From Thiobacillaceae bacterium (GTDB lineage: Bacteria > Pseudomonadota > Gammaproteobacteria > Burkholderiales > Thiobacillaceae), in the NCBI GenBank assembly GCA_012274165.1, contig JAAPAA010000145.1:1-8052 (forward strand): a stretch of 8,052 nucleotides of DNA, written 5' to 3'. The notes under the pieces are model-generated. The model was not told the DNA's origin and did not search any database. It worked only from the letters and a program-made list of their open reading frames with translations. Shown here piece by piece: positions 1 to 6,195 of this stretch. Made by a program: the position numbers and the translations under genes. Every line of letters starts with the position of its first letter. Position 1 is the first letter of the stretch.

Positions 1-507
1 CCGGTGGAGAGCAGTGCCAAGGCCAACGCGGCCATCGGCGCCTCGTGGCCGCTGATCCTGATCACCACGTTCACCCTGCTGATGCTGCAACTGCACAGTT
101 TTCCGCGCGCGCTGCTGGTGGTGCTGACTGCGCCGCTGGGCATTATCGGCGTGGCGATCGCGCTGCTGCTGACCGGGCAGCCGATGGGCTTTGTCGCGCT
201 GCTGGGGATTATTTCGCTGGCCGGCATGATCATGCGGAACTCGGTGATCCTGGTCGATCAAATCCAGCAGGACGTGGCGCGCGGCCTGTCGCAATGGGAC
301 GCGATCATCGAGTCCACGGTGCGGCGGATGCGCCCGATCAGCCTCACCGCAGCGGCCGCCGTGCTGGCAATGATTCCGCTGTCGCGCTCGATTTTCTGGG
401 GGCCGATGGCGGTGTCGGTGATGGGTGGCCTGATCGCAGCGACTTTGCTGACGCTGTTTTTTCTGCCAGCCTTGTATGCGGCGTGGTTCAAGGTGCGGCC
501 TGAGTAA
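1..507 (+). CDS. RND-family efflux transporter permease, C-terminal fragment
   Basis: This is the C-terminal part of an inner-membrane RND (AcrB/ACR_tran type) proton-driven efflux permease; the gene begins left of the window and the frame is open from base 1. About 168 residues remain. They contain five hydrophobic segments (about residues 15-31, 40-62, 66-88, 114-130 and 137-163), which match TM8-TM12 of the AcrB fold. Family-typical stretches are visible: the TAPLGIIGVA loop-helix start, LAGMIMRNSVILVDQI in the TM10 region, the cytoplasmic amphipathic segment with VRRMRPISLTAAAAVLAMIP, and the final GGLIAATLLTLFFLPALYA. Such permeases work with a periplasmic adaptor and an outer-membrane channel, neither visible here. 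The substrate cannot be inferred from this part. The stop is TAA at 505-507, 12 bp before the lipoprotein start, so the two are probably co-transcribed. The GTG at position 4 is internal, not the true start. Confidence 0.93.
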   Translation, partial: PVESSAKANAAIGASWPLILITTFTLLMLQLHSFPRALLVVLTAPLGIIGVAIALLLTGQPMGFVALLGIISLAGMIMRNSVILVDQIQQDVARGLSQWDAIIESTVRRMRPISLTAAAAVLAMIPLSRSIFWGPMAVSVMGGLIAATLLTLFFLPALYAAWFKVRPE

Positions 508-509
508 TT

Positions 510-516
510 GGAGGGG
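510..516 (+). promoter_or_regulatory. ribosome binding site of the lipoprotein gene
   Basis: GGAGGGG lies 3 nt before the ATG at 520 (its GGAG core is 6 nt before it). It decides the start at 520 over the in-frame TTG at 508 and the ATG at 535. Confidence 0.7.
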
Positions 517-519
517 ACG

Positions 520-1098
520 ATGCGACGCGATGGAATGAAGGCATTGACGCTCGTTGGGGTTCTGGTTCTGGGAGGCTGTGGCAGCCTGGCCTCGCCTGAT
601 CCGGGGTCGCCGTATTACGCGTACCCGCCGGGCTGGGGAGTGCAGCTCAACCGGGTGCTGCCGATCGACCCTGGCGCGGCCACGGTGCGGTTGCAATACG
701 GCCGCATCGTGCCGCGCAACGGCGTGCAGGAACAGGATCCGTTCTGCATCATGGAAGTGAACACGCTGAGCAACCAGGTGCAGATGCTGCAGCCGGGACG
801 TTTCGAAGTGGTGCGGGTCACGCGCAGCGTGAGCGACATCACGGCAGCGGCATCAAGCGTCATTCCCCCCGGGTACCTGAAAACGGGCCTCGGCGGCGGT
901 GACTCCCCGTCCTTCCTGTATTTCATCACCACGTTTGGCTTGCGTGATGCCAGCCAGCCGACTATCCGCAGCCTGCGTTGCGCCTGGGACCAGATGGCGC
1001 CCGGCAACCGTGCGCTGATGCGCCATCTCACCCTCGACGAAATGAGCCAGGCGCTCGGTAACTGGATGACGCTCGTTCCACCCAAGGAGAGCTTGTGA
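520..1098 (+). CDS. putative outer-membrane lipoprotein of unknown function
   Basis: The protein has 192 residues. It starts with a short basic n-region (MRRDGMK), a hydrophobic core (residues 8-17) and a lipobox L17-G18-G19-C20, so it should be cleaved and lipidated at C20. Residue +2 after the cysteine is Gly, not Asp, which fits sorting to the outer membrane. The mature part has a Pro/Tyr/Gly-rich start (about 25-40) and then a compact domain of no family I recognise. Two further cysteines (C76 and C154) could form a periplasmic disulfide. The ATG at 520 is chosen because of the well-placed ribosome site; a shorter form from the ATG at 535 would keep the lipobox. It lies between an RND permease gene and a PPK2 gene and overlaps the latter by 4 nt. 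A role as an accessory envelope component of the efflux pump is possible but unproven; it is too short to be the pump's outer-membrane channel. Confidence 0.8.
   Translation: MRRDGMKALTLVGVLVLGGCGSLASPDPGSPYYAYPPGWGVQLNRVLPIDPGAATVRLQYGRIVPRNGVQEQDPFCIMEVNTLSNQVQMLQPGRFEVVRVTRSVSDITAAASSVIPPGYLKTGLGGGDSPSFLYFITTFGLRDASQPTIRSLRCAWDQMAPGNRALMRHLTLDEMSQALGNWMTLVPPKESL
1084..1089 (+). promoter_or_regulatory. ribosome binding site of the PPK2 gene
   Basis: AAGGAG lies 5 nt before the GTG at 1095, inside the end of the lipoprotein gene. It supports the GTG start, which overlaps the upstream TGA as GTGA. Confidence 0.75.
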
Positions 1099-1904
1099 AG
1101 CCTGCCGACACGCGTATTCCCCCCGACACCACGGTCAAACTTTCGAAATGGGATGCCGACGATGTCGGTGTTGTCGGCAAGGACAAACCCGACGCACGTG
1201 AGCTGCTGGAGGGCTACCACGCGCGGCTCGAAACGCTGCAGGAACTGCTGTACGCCGAAGGCAAGCACAAACTGCTGGTGGTGTTGCAGGCGATGGACAC
1301 GGCCGGCAAGGACTCGACCATTCGCCATGTGTTTCAGGGCGTCGATCCGCTGGGGGTGAAGGTGGCGTGCTTCAAGGCGCCGACAGCCGAAGAGCTGGCG
1401 CATGATTATTTGTGGCGGGTGCACCCGCATGTTCCGGGCGCGGGCGAGATCGCCATTTTCAACCGCTCGCACTATGAGGATGTGCTGATCACGCGCGTCA
1501 ACGGCTGGATCGACGCCGCCGAGTGCAAGCGGCGTTACCGGCAGATCAACGACTTCGAGCGCATGCTGGCGGATACCGGCACGACCATCCTCAAGTTCTA
1601 TCTGCACATCTCCAAAGACGAGCAGAAAAAGCGCCTGGAAGAACGGCGCGACACGCCGGAAAAACAATGGAAATTCCAGCCGGGCGATCTCGCCGTGCGC
1701 GCGCAGTGGGACGACTACATGGATGCCTACGAAGCTGCGCTGTCGGCCACCAGCAAGGCGCACGCGCCGTGGCATGTGATTCCCGCCAACAACAAGCTGG
1801 CGCGTAATCTGATGGTGTCCCATCTGCTGATCGAGGCGCTGGAAAAGCTGAAAATGCAGTATCCGGAACCGGCGCCCGGCGTGGCCGACATGAAAATTCC
1901 TTGA
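1095..1904 (+). CDS. ppk2: PPK2-family polyphosphate:nucleotide phosphotransferase, class III-like
   Basis: This cytoplasmic kinase transfers phosphate between polyphosphate and nucleotides. The protein has 269 residues, a usual length for single-domain PPK2. The P-loop (Walker A-like) is M67-D-T-A-G-K72-D-S74, after the strand LLVVLQ. The Walker B-like motif is F122-N-R-S-H-Y-E-D129, and a lid segment lies at about 182-194 (EERRDTPEKQWKF). The phosphate-binding region FKAPTAEE (93-100) is also present. Having N-R-S-H-Y-E-D rather than the D-R-S-W-Y-N-R of class I enzymes, together with QAMDTAGKDS, matches class III PPK2 proteins as I remember them (Meiothermus and Deinococcus type). Those phosphorylate both AMP and ADP using polyphosphate. 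Assignment to PPK2 is firm; the class and the AMP/ADP preference are inference. The GTG start overlaps the lipoprotein stop by 4 nt and has a good ribosome site. The gene ends 25 bp from the convergent xerC stop. Confidence 0.93.
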   Translation: MKPADTRIPPDTTVKLSKWDADDVGVVGKDKPDARELLEGYHARLETLQELLYAEGKHKLLVVLQAMDTAGKDSTIRHVFQGVDPLGVKVACFKAPTAEELAHDYLWRVHPHVPGAGEIAIFNRSHYEDVLITRVNGWIDAAECKRRYRQINDFERMLADTGTTILKFYLHISKDEQKKRLEERRDTPEKQWKFQPGDLAVRAQWDDYMDAYEAALSATSKAHAPWHVIPANNKLARNLMVSHLLIEALEKLKMQYPEPAPGVADMKIP

Positions 1905-1929
1905 CTGGCAGAAACCGTCAGCAAAGGCT
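1905..1929. other. 25-bp convergent intergenic gap, no clear terminator
   Basis: The ppk2 stop (TGA, 1902-1904) faces the xerC stop (complement 1930-1932). No stable GC-rich stem followed by a T-run is visible on either strand. Only a weak, bulged complementarity exists between about 1895-1905 (AAATTCCTTGA) and 1930-1938 (TCAGGATTT). Termination here may depend on Rho, or transcripts may overlap. Confidence 0.5.
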
Positions 1930-2850
1930 TCAGGATTTCTTTCGCGCGCGCGGATGCGCCTGGTCGTATACCTTGGCCAGGTGTTGCCAATCCAGATGGG
2001 TGTAGACCTGAGTCGTGCTGATGCTGGCGTGGCCGAGCATTTCCTGCACCGCGCGCAGGTCGCCTGAGGATTGCAGCACATGGGTGGCGAACGCGTGACG
2101 CAGCAGATGCGGGTGCACGTGCTGGTTCAAGCCGGCCTGAATGGCCCAGCGCGTGAGCCGCAGCTGGATGCTGCGCGGACTCAGGCGGGTGCCGCGCTGG
2201 TTCAAAAATAGCGCGGCCGTGTTGTCGCGCGCCTCCCCAGGGATACCGTCCCTGCGGGACATAAGCGTCAAGCGCTGTTGCAGCCAGGCGGCCAGCGCGC
2301 TCAGGGCCTGCTGCCCTACCGGCACGATGCGGGTTTTGCGGCCTTTGCCGGTGACCTGCGCTTCGCCGGATTGCAGGTTGACGTCGTTCAGATCGAGGTC
2401 AGCCAGTTCCGACAAACGCAGCCCGGACGAATAGAACAGCTCGAACATCGCGCGGTCGCGCGCCTGCAGGGGGTCGTCTTCCACGGCCACATGGGCGCCA
2501 TTCAGCAGTTGCGTGCAGGTGTCGGGCGACAGCACCTGCGGCAAGGCTTTGGCCGCCTTGGGCGGGCGCAGACCGGTACAGGGATTGCTTGCGTAGCCGA
2601 GGCGACGGCAGGCAAAAACATAAAACCCGCGCCAGCTGGACAATTGCCGCGCCACACTGGCGGCAGACAGATTGTGCCCGCGCAGCTTGACGATGGCGCC
2701 GCGGATGTCGGTGACGCTGAGTTCGGCCAGCGGCTTGCCGGCGGTGAGTTGATCGAGCTTGGCCAGGTCGCGCCGATAGGCCGCGACGGTATGCGGCGAC
2801 AGCCGCCGTTCGGCGGCGAGGTGTTGCAGGTAGCTGTCGACTGGATTCAA
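1930..2850 (-). CDS. xerC: tyrosine recombinase XerC
   Basis: XerC acts with XerD at the dif site to resolve chromosome dimers at division. From the TTG at 2850-2848 the protein has 306 residues. The N-terminal SAM-like core-binding domain (about 4-85) contains YLQHLAAERRLSPHTVAAYRRDL. The catalytic domain follows, with the full set of residues: R145 (SSGLRLSE), K169 (VTGKGRKTR), H248 and R251 (HPHLLRH), H274 (LGHASIS) and nucleophile Y283 (TTQVYTH). The C-terminal YDQAHPRARKK matches XerC. The TTG start is chosen because the reading frame upstream does not look like XerC, and because TTG overlaps the DUF484 stop as TTGA; no strong ribosome site is seen. Compared with my memory of E. coli XerC (298 aa) there are about 11 extra residues at 197-210 between the catalytic K and H, encoded by palindromic DNA. 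The DUF484-xerC pairing resembles E. coli yigA-xerC. Confidence 0.95.
   Translation of the reverse strand: MNPVDSYLQHLAAERRLSPHTVAAYRRDLAKLDQLTAGKPLAELSVTDIRGAIVKLRGHNLSAASVARQLSSWRGFYVFACRRLGYASNPCTGLRPPKAAKALPQVLSPDTCTQLLNGAHVAVEDDPLQARDRAMFELFYSSGLRLSELADLDLNDVNLQSGEAQVTGKGRKTRIVPVGQQALSALAAWLQQRLTLMSRRDGIPGEARDNTAALFLNQRGTRLSPRSIQLRLTRWAIQAGLNQHVHPHLLRHAFATHVLQSSGDLRAVQEMLGHASISTTQVYTHLDWQHLAKVYDQAHPRARKKS
2239..2260. repeat. overlapping short inverted repeats inside xerC
   Basis: Two perfect 5-bp-arm palindromes overlap: AGGGA-TACCG-TCCCT at 2239-2253 and GTCCC-TGC-GGGAC at 2248-2260. They share the middle arm, so the DNA or RNA could switch between two hairpins. They encode part of the extra XerC segment (residues 197-204, MSRRDGIP) and have the look of a small interspersed (REP-like) element carried in frame. 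No second copy occurs in the window, so the repeat identity is unproven. Confidence 0.45.
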
Positions 2851-3536
2851 TCTTCCATCCGCAGCAAGGCGGCGCTGATCAATTGACCCAGGCGCTCGAT
2901 ATAGAGCGTACCCATGCCGGGGTAAAAGCGTTTTTCCTCTTCCGATGCCAGCACCAGCAATCCCAGCGGCGCGTTGTTGGGAGCGACGCGCAGCGGAATG
3001 CAGGCAAATGCGCGCAGGTGCGGTGAGACTTCGCCGAACCAGTTGATCGCCTCGTCCACCGCCAGCACGCCGCACACCGGCTGCGTCATGGCGTTGATCT
3101 GGTTGCACGCCCCTTGAGAAAGCGGATCACTGAGTCCGGGCACGCTGTCGGCAGGCAGGTTCCACACGCGCAGCGCATGGTGCGGCACCGCAAAACCTTC
3201 GCGCAGATGCAGCGTCAGCGCCACCAGAATGTCCTGCGGGGTGCGCGTGGTCATCAGCGCCAGCGCCAACGCCTGCATCTTGTCGGAAATGCCGTCGTTT
3301 TCCTCGCCGAACTGGATCAGCTCGGCCAGTTTGTTTTCCAGCATCCGCACCTTGTCGCGCATCGAAATGAGCTGGCGCTCGCTCATCGAGATGGCATGCG
3401 TGCCGTGCGGGTGGGGAATGTTCAGCTCCGCCAGGATGCCGGGGAAATCGTTGAAAAAATTCGGGTGCTGGATCAGGTAATCGGCAACGGCCTGGGGGTT
3501 GAGTGCGGCGGGTTGGGTGTCGCTGGGATGAGTCAT
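2847..3536 (-). CDS. DUF484 family protein (YigA-like, GAF-related)
   Basis: The protein has 229 residues and belongs to the DUF484 family, whose C-terminal part resembles a GAF sensory fold; the biochemical role is unknown. The N-terminal region (about 13-45) contains the typical VADYLIQHPNFFNDFPGILAEL. A heptad-like helical segment follows at about 52-80 (ERQLISMRDKVRMLENKLAEL), suited to dimerisation. The GAF-like domain covers about 85-225 and ends in FYPGMGTLYIERLGQLISAAL. It is soluble, with no signal peptide or membrane segment. The ATG overlaps the dapF stop (ATGA, 3533-3536); an AAGGAG lies upstream (complement 3550-3555) at a rather long 13-nt spacing. Its stop overlaps the xerC TTG. 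The conserved position between dapF and xerC, also seen in E. coli (yigA), suggests a functional or translational link, but no activity can be named. Confidence 0.9.
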   Translation of the reverse strand: MTHPSDTQPAALNPQAVADYLIQHPNFFNDFPGILAELNIPHPHGTHAISMSERQLISMRDKVRMLENKLAELIQFGEENDGISDKMQALALALMTTRTPQDILVALTLHLREGFAVPHHALRVWNLPADSVPGLSDPLSQGACNQINAMTQPVCGVLAVDEAINWFGEVSPHLRAFACIPLRVAPNNAPLGLLVLASEEEKRFYPGMGTLYIERLGQLISAALLRMED

Positions 3537-4366
3537 GGGATTTCAATTGCTCCTTCAAATACAGTTACAGCGGGGCCGGTCATGTACACCGGCTGGTCTT
3601 TGCCCGCCCATTCAATGATCAAATCGCCGCCCCGGGTGTGGACGCTGACCGGGCTTTTGAGCCAGTCCTGGCGGATGCCGGCAACGGCTGCCGCGCAGGC
3701 ACCGGTGCCGCAAGCCAGGGTTTCGCCCGCGCCGCGCTCGAACACGCGCAGGCGGATGTCGTGCGGCGTCAGGATTTGCATGAAGCCGGCGTTGACGCGG
3801 TGCGGAAAACGCTGATGCGCTTCGATCGCCGCGCCGAGGATATCGACCGGCGCGCTGTCGAGGTCGTTGACCCGCAACACGGCGTGTGGATTGCCCATGG
3901 AGAGCGCGGAAATTTCGAGCGTGTGCGAGCCGACCTTGAGCGGATAGGTGAGCGCTTCGCTGGTCGTCGAAAAGGGAATGTCGGCCGGGGCGAAACGCGG
4001 CGCACCCATGTTCACGGTGATCTGGCCATTGTCGAGCAGGCGCGGTTCGATGATGCCCGACGCGGTTTCCACGCGGATCGCGGTCTTGTCGGTGAGTTTA
4101 TGGTCGTGCACAAAGCGCACGAAGCAGCGCGCGCCATTGCCGCATTGTTCGACCTCGCCGCCGTCGGCGTTGAAGATGCGATAGCGGAAATCGACGCCGT
4201 CCTGGCTGGGCTTTTCGACCAGCAGAATCTGGTCGCAGCCGATGCCGAAATGGCGGTCGGCGATGCGGCGGCACTGCTCGGGGCTGAGCGTGACGGCTTG
4301 CGTGATGCCGTCGATCACGACGAAGTCGTTGCCGAGACCGTGCATTTTGGTGAAGCGAAGGTTCAT
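3533..4366 (-). CDS. dapF: diaminopimelate epimerase
   Basis: DapF interconverts LL- and meso-2,6-diaminopimelate without a cofactor, in the lysine and peptidoglycan precursor pathway of the cytoplasm. The protein has 277 residues, the usual length. Both catalytic cysteines are present in their signatures: C75 in NADGGEVEQCGNGARC and C219 in GAGETLACGTGAC. The N-terminus MNLRFTKMHGLGNDFVVID is the classical DapF start, which is why the ATG at 4366-4364 is preferred over an in-frame TTG at 4390-4388 that would add eight residues. That TTG overlaps the stop of the upstream CoA-binding gene as TTGA, so it cannot be fully excluded. The ribosome site before the ATG is weak (AAGG 1 nt upstream). 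The stop overlaps the DUF484 start. Confidence 0.97.
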   Translation of the reverse strand: MNLRFTKMHGLGNDFVVIDGITQAVTLSPEQCRRIADRHFGIGCDQILLVEKPSQDGVDFRYRIFNADGGEVEQCGNGARCFVRFVHDHKLTDKTAIRVETASGIIEPRLLDNGQITVNMGAPRFAPADIPFSTTSEALTYPLKVGSHTLEISALSMGNPHAVLRVNDLDSAPVDILGAAIEAHQRFPHRVNAGFMQILTPHDIRLRVFERGAGETLACGTGACAAAVAGIRQDWLKSPVSVHTRGGDLIIEWAGKDQPVYMTGPAVTVFEGAIEIP

Positions 4367-4386
4367 GCCTTGGGGGGTTCCATTTT

Positions 4387-4803
4387 TCAAGTATTGAGTC
4401 TCACGTATTCCTTGAGCAGGCAGCGATCCATCACCACCGTCATGCCACCCGTTTGCGCTTGGTTCGCGGCGGCCTCATGAACGATGCCTTCCTGAATCCA
4501 GATGGATGGCAAGTGTAGCGCCAGGCATTGCTCGACGATAGCGGGCAGGTGCTCGGCCGCGCGGAATACGTCCACCAGATCGACCTTGAACGGGATCTCG
4601 GCGAGCGTCGCATAGGCTTTCTCGCCCAGTACGCTGTCAACCAGCGGCCGCACCGGCACAATGCGGAAGCCATAGCGCTGCATCGCCTGCGCCACGCGGT
4701 AGCTCGGCCGCGTTGGCCTGGGCGAGAGGCCGACCACGGCAATGGTCTGGGTGCGGTCGAGCAGCGCGCGCAGCGTGGCGTCGTCTGGGTTGCTGAAGTT
4801 CAT
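4387..4803 (-). CDS. CoA-binding domain protein (CoA_binding_2, YccU-like)
   Basis: The protein has 138 residues and is a single Rossmann-like CoA-binding domain of the kind found alone in YccU-type proteins and in the N-terminal part of succinyl-CoA synthetase alpha and acyl-CoA synthetases. The nucleotide-binding turn is IAVVGLSPRPTRPSYRVA (21-38). It is followed by YGFRIVPVRP (44-53), VDLVDVFR (75-81) and IWIQEGIVHEAA (101-112), the usual order in this family. The conserved late segment VMDRCLLKEY (124-133) is also present. No catalytic domain is attached, so it probably binds CoA or a CoA-like ligand; the physiological role is unknown. The ATG overlaps the GNAT stop (ATGA, 4800-4803) and has GGAG 8 nt upstream, so translation from the longer open frame (to 5112) is unlikely. 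Confidence 0.88.
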   Translation of the reverse strand: MNFSNPDDATLRALLDRTQTIAVVGLSPRPTRPSYRVAQAMQRYGFRIVPVRPLVDSVLGEKAYATLAEIPFKVDLVDVFRAAEHLPAIVEQCLALHLPSIWIQEGIVHEAAANQAQTGGMTVVMDRCLLKEYVRLNT

Positions 4804-5291
4804 AGCGTTCGCTCCATCACATGGTCGTCCATCACAAAACCGTGGCCGATGTCGAATATGCGCGATTCCAGAATGCGAAAGCCCTGTTTTTGATAGGCCG
4901 CAACCGCCTGCGTGTTGCCGCGATTGACCTGCAGCCACAGGCGGCGGGCATGCTGCGCACGCGCCCAGTCCTGCACGGTGGCCAGCAGCGCGCGGCCGAT
5001 TCCCTGACGCTGGCTGTCGGGATGCACATACAGCTTGTCGAGCTTGCAGTCCATGCCGTCCAGCGAAGCATGGGCGAAACCGGCCAGCGTTTGATTGTGC
5101 TGCGCCACCCACCAGGCGTGGCGGGGGTCGTCGAGTTGCGCGTGGATGCGCTCGGCGGCATAGCGGTCGGCCAGCATGAAATCAATCTGGGCCTGGGAAA
5201 TCAGCGCCGGGTAGGTGGCCTGCCACACCACGCGCGCCAGCGCGCTGACGGCATCGACTTCAGACTTTTCGAGCCGGCGGACTTCAGTCAT
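4800..5291 (-). CDS. GNAT family N-acetyltransferase
   Basis: The protein has 163 residues with the full GNAT fold. The acetyl-CoA pyrophosphate loop is Q94-R-Q-G-I-G-R-A101, directly after the strand LDKLYVHPDS (84-93), which is motif A. Motif B follows with LWLQVNRGNTQAVAAYQKQGF (118-138), where N126 and Y133 sit at positions commonly used for CoA contact and as general acid. The N-terminal part (VRRLEKSEVDAVSALARVVWQATYP) is typical of small-molecule or peptide acetyltransferases of the RimI/PhnO-like kind. The acceptor cannot be predicted. The start overlaps the end of the upstream acyltransferase gene by 8 nt and lacks a clear ribosome site, suggesting translational coupling. Its place between lipid A acyltransferases and a CoA-binding protein hints at an acyl- or acetyl-CoA related role, but this is only guilt by association. 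Confidence 0.92.
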   Translation of the reverse strand: MTEVRRLEKSEVDAVSALARVVWQATYPALISQAQIDFMLADRYAAERIHAQLDDPRHAWWVAQHNQTLAGFAHASLDGMDCKLDKLYVHPDSQRQGIGRALLATVQDWARAQHARRLWLQVNRGNTQAVAAYQKQGFRILESRIFDIGHGFVMDDHVMERTL

Positions 5292-6195
5292 ACAGGCTGG
5301 CGCAACCGTCGGGACGGGTCTTGAAGCGGCGATGCAGCCACAAATACTGTTCCGGCATTTCGCGGATGCGGTCTTCGATAAAGTGGTTCATGCGGGCCAC
5401 GTCGGCTTCCACATCGCCGCTCGGGAAATGCTCCCACGGCGGATAAAAGTGCAGCGCGTACCCGCGCCCCCAGGACAACTGGCGGGTGATGACCGGGATG
5501 ACCTGCGCATCGGTGAGCTTGACCAGACGCGGCAGCGCCGACACGGTGGCGGCCGGGATGCCGAAAAACGGCGCGAACACGGCGTTGAGGCGGCCATGAT
5601 CCTGGTCCGGCAGATAGTAGAACGGCAGTCCGCGCTTGATCGCGGCGAGCGTGGCCTTGATGCCTTCGTGGCGTTCGATCAGCACGATGTCCGAAAAGCG
5701 CGTGCGGCCGTGGCGCATGTATTTGTCGGCGACCGGGTTTTGCGCACGCGCATACATGGAGACGATGGTCTGATCCATGGTCAGCCGCACGCCGCCCATG
5801 TCGAGGCCGACGAAATGCGGCGCCAGCCAGATCACCGGACGGACGCCGTCGCCGCGCGCGGCCTCGGGGTTGTCGATGCGCACCAGGCGACGCACCCGCG
5901 CGGCCGATCCCCACCACAGAATGCCGTATTCCAGCGCGGCGCGGACCGAGGCCTGAAAGGTTTGCCGCAGCCAGCGGCGGCGCAGCGAGGCGGGGGCGTC
6001 GGGGAAACACAGTGCCAGATTGGTGGCACCAACGCGCCGCCGCTTGCTGGGAAACAGCGCCAGCAGCCAGCCGAGGCTGTTGCCGATGGCGGCCTGCAGC
6101 GGCAGTGGCAGCCAGTGCAGCAGCCACAGCACGAAGACCCCCAGCCACACCGGCAGCAGTGCGGGGCGCAGCAAATTGCTGGCGGGGCGGGTCAT
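5284..6195 (-). CDS. LpxL/LpxM-type lipid A late acyltransferase, divergent copy
   Basis: The protein has 303 residues and belongs to the lipid A biosynthesis acyltransferase family (LpxL/HtrB-LpxM/MsbB), inner-membrane enzymes that add secondary acyl chains to lipid A from acyl-ACP. A membrane helix lies at about 12-36. The catalytic motif is H127-F-V-G-L-D132 (H-X4-D, within WLAPHFVGLDMGG). Further family motifs are YLPDQDHG (194-201), SWGRGYALHFYPP (241-253) and the C-terminal PEQYLWLHRRFKTRP (281-295). It differs clearly from the two neighbouring acyltransferases, which use H-X4-E and share most residues with each other. The ATG overlaps the preceding gene's stop (ATGA, 6192-6195). In other betaproteobacteria two such genes precede dapF and acylate different positions of lipid A; which position this one uses cannot be read from sequence alone. 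Confidence 0.93.
   Translation of the reverse strand: MTRPASNLLRPALLPVWLGVFVLWLLHWLPLPLQAAIGNSLGWLLALFPSKRRRVGATNLALCFPDAPASLRRRWLRQTFQASVRAALEYGILWWGSAARVRRLVRIDNPEAARGDGVRPVIWLAPHFVGLDMGGVRLTMDQTIVSMYARAQNPVADKYMRHGRTRFSDIVLIERHEGIKATLAAIKRGLPFYYLPDQDHGRLNAVFAPFFGIPAATVSALPRLVKLTDAQVIPVITRQLSWGRGYALHFYPPWEHFPSGDVEADVARMNHFIEDRIREMPEQYLWLHRRFKTRPDGCASLYD

Noticed and set aside
615..2081. 488-residue open frame on the - strand opposite the lipoprotein and ppk2
   Set aside because: It is antisense to two well-supported genes. Its composition (Arg/His/Gln-rich, no recognisable motif) is typical of a shadow frame in GC-rich DNA.
2851..3108. Upstream extension of the xerC reading frame by 86 residues
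   Set aside because: It lies wholly inside DUF484 in another frame and is unlike XerC, whose N-terminal domain begins right after the TTG at 2850.
3503..4480. 325-residue open frame on the + strand opposite dapF
   Set aside because: It is the complement of dapF, which has both catalytic cysteines and full length. The + frame has no family features.
4804..5112. N-terminal extension of the CoA-binding protein
   Set aside because: It overlaps the GNAT gene, including its acetyl-CoA motif. The ATG at 4803 has a ribosome site and fits the usual family length.
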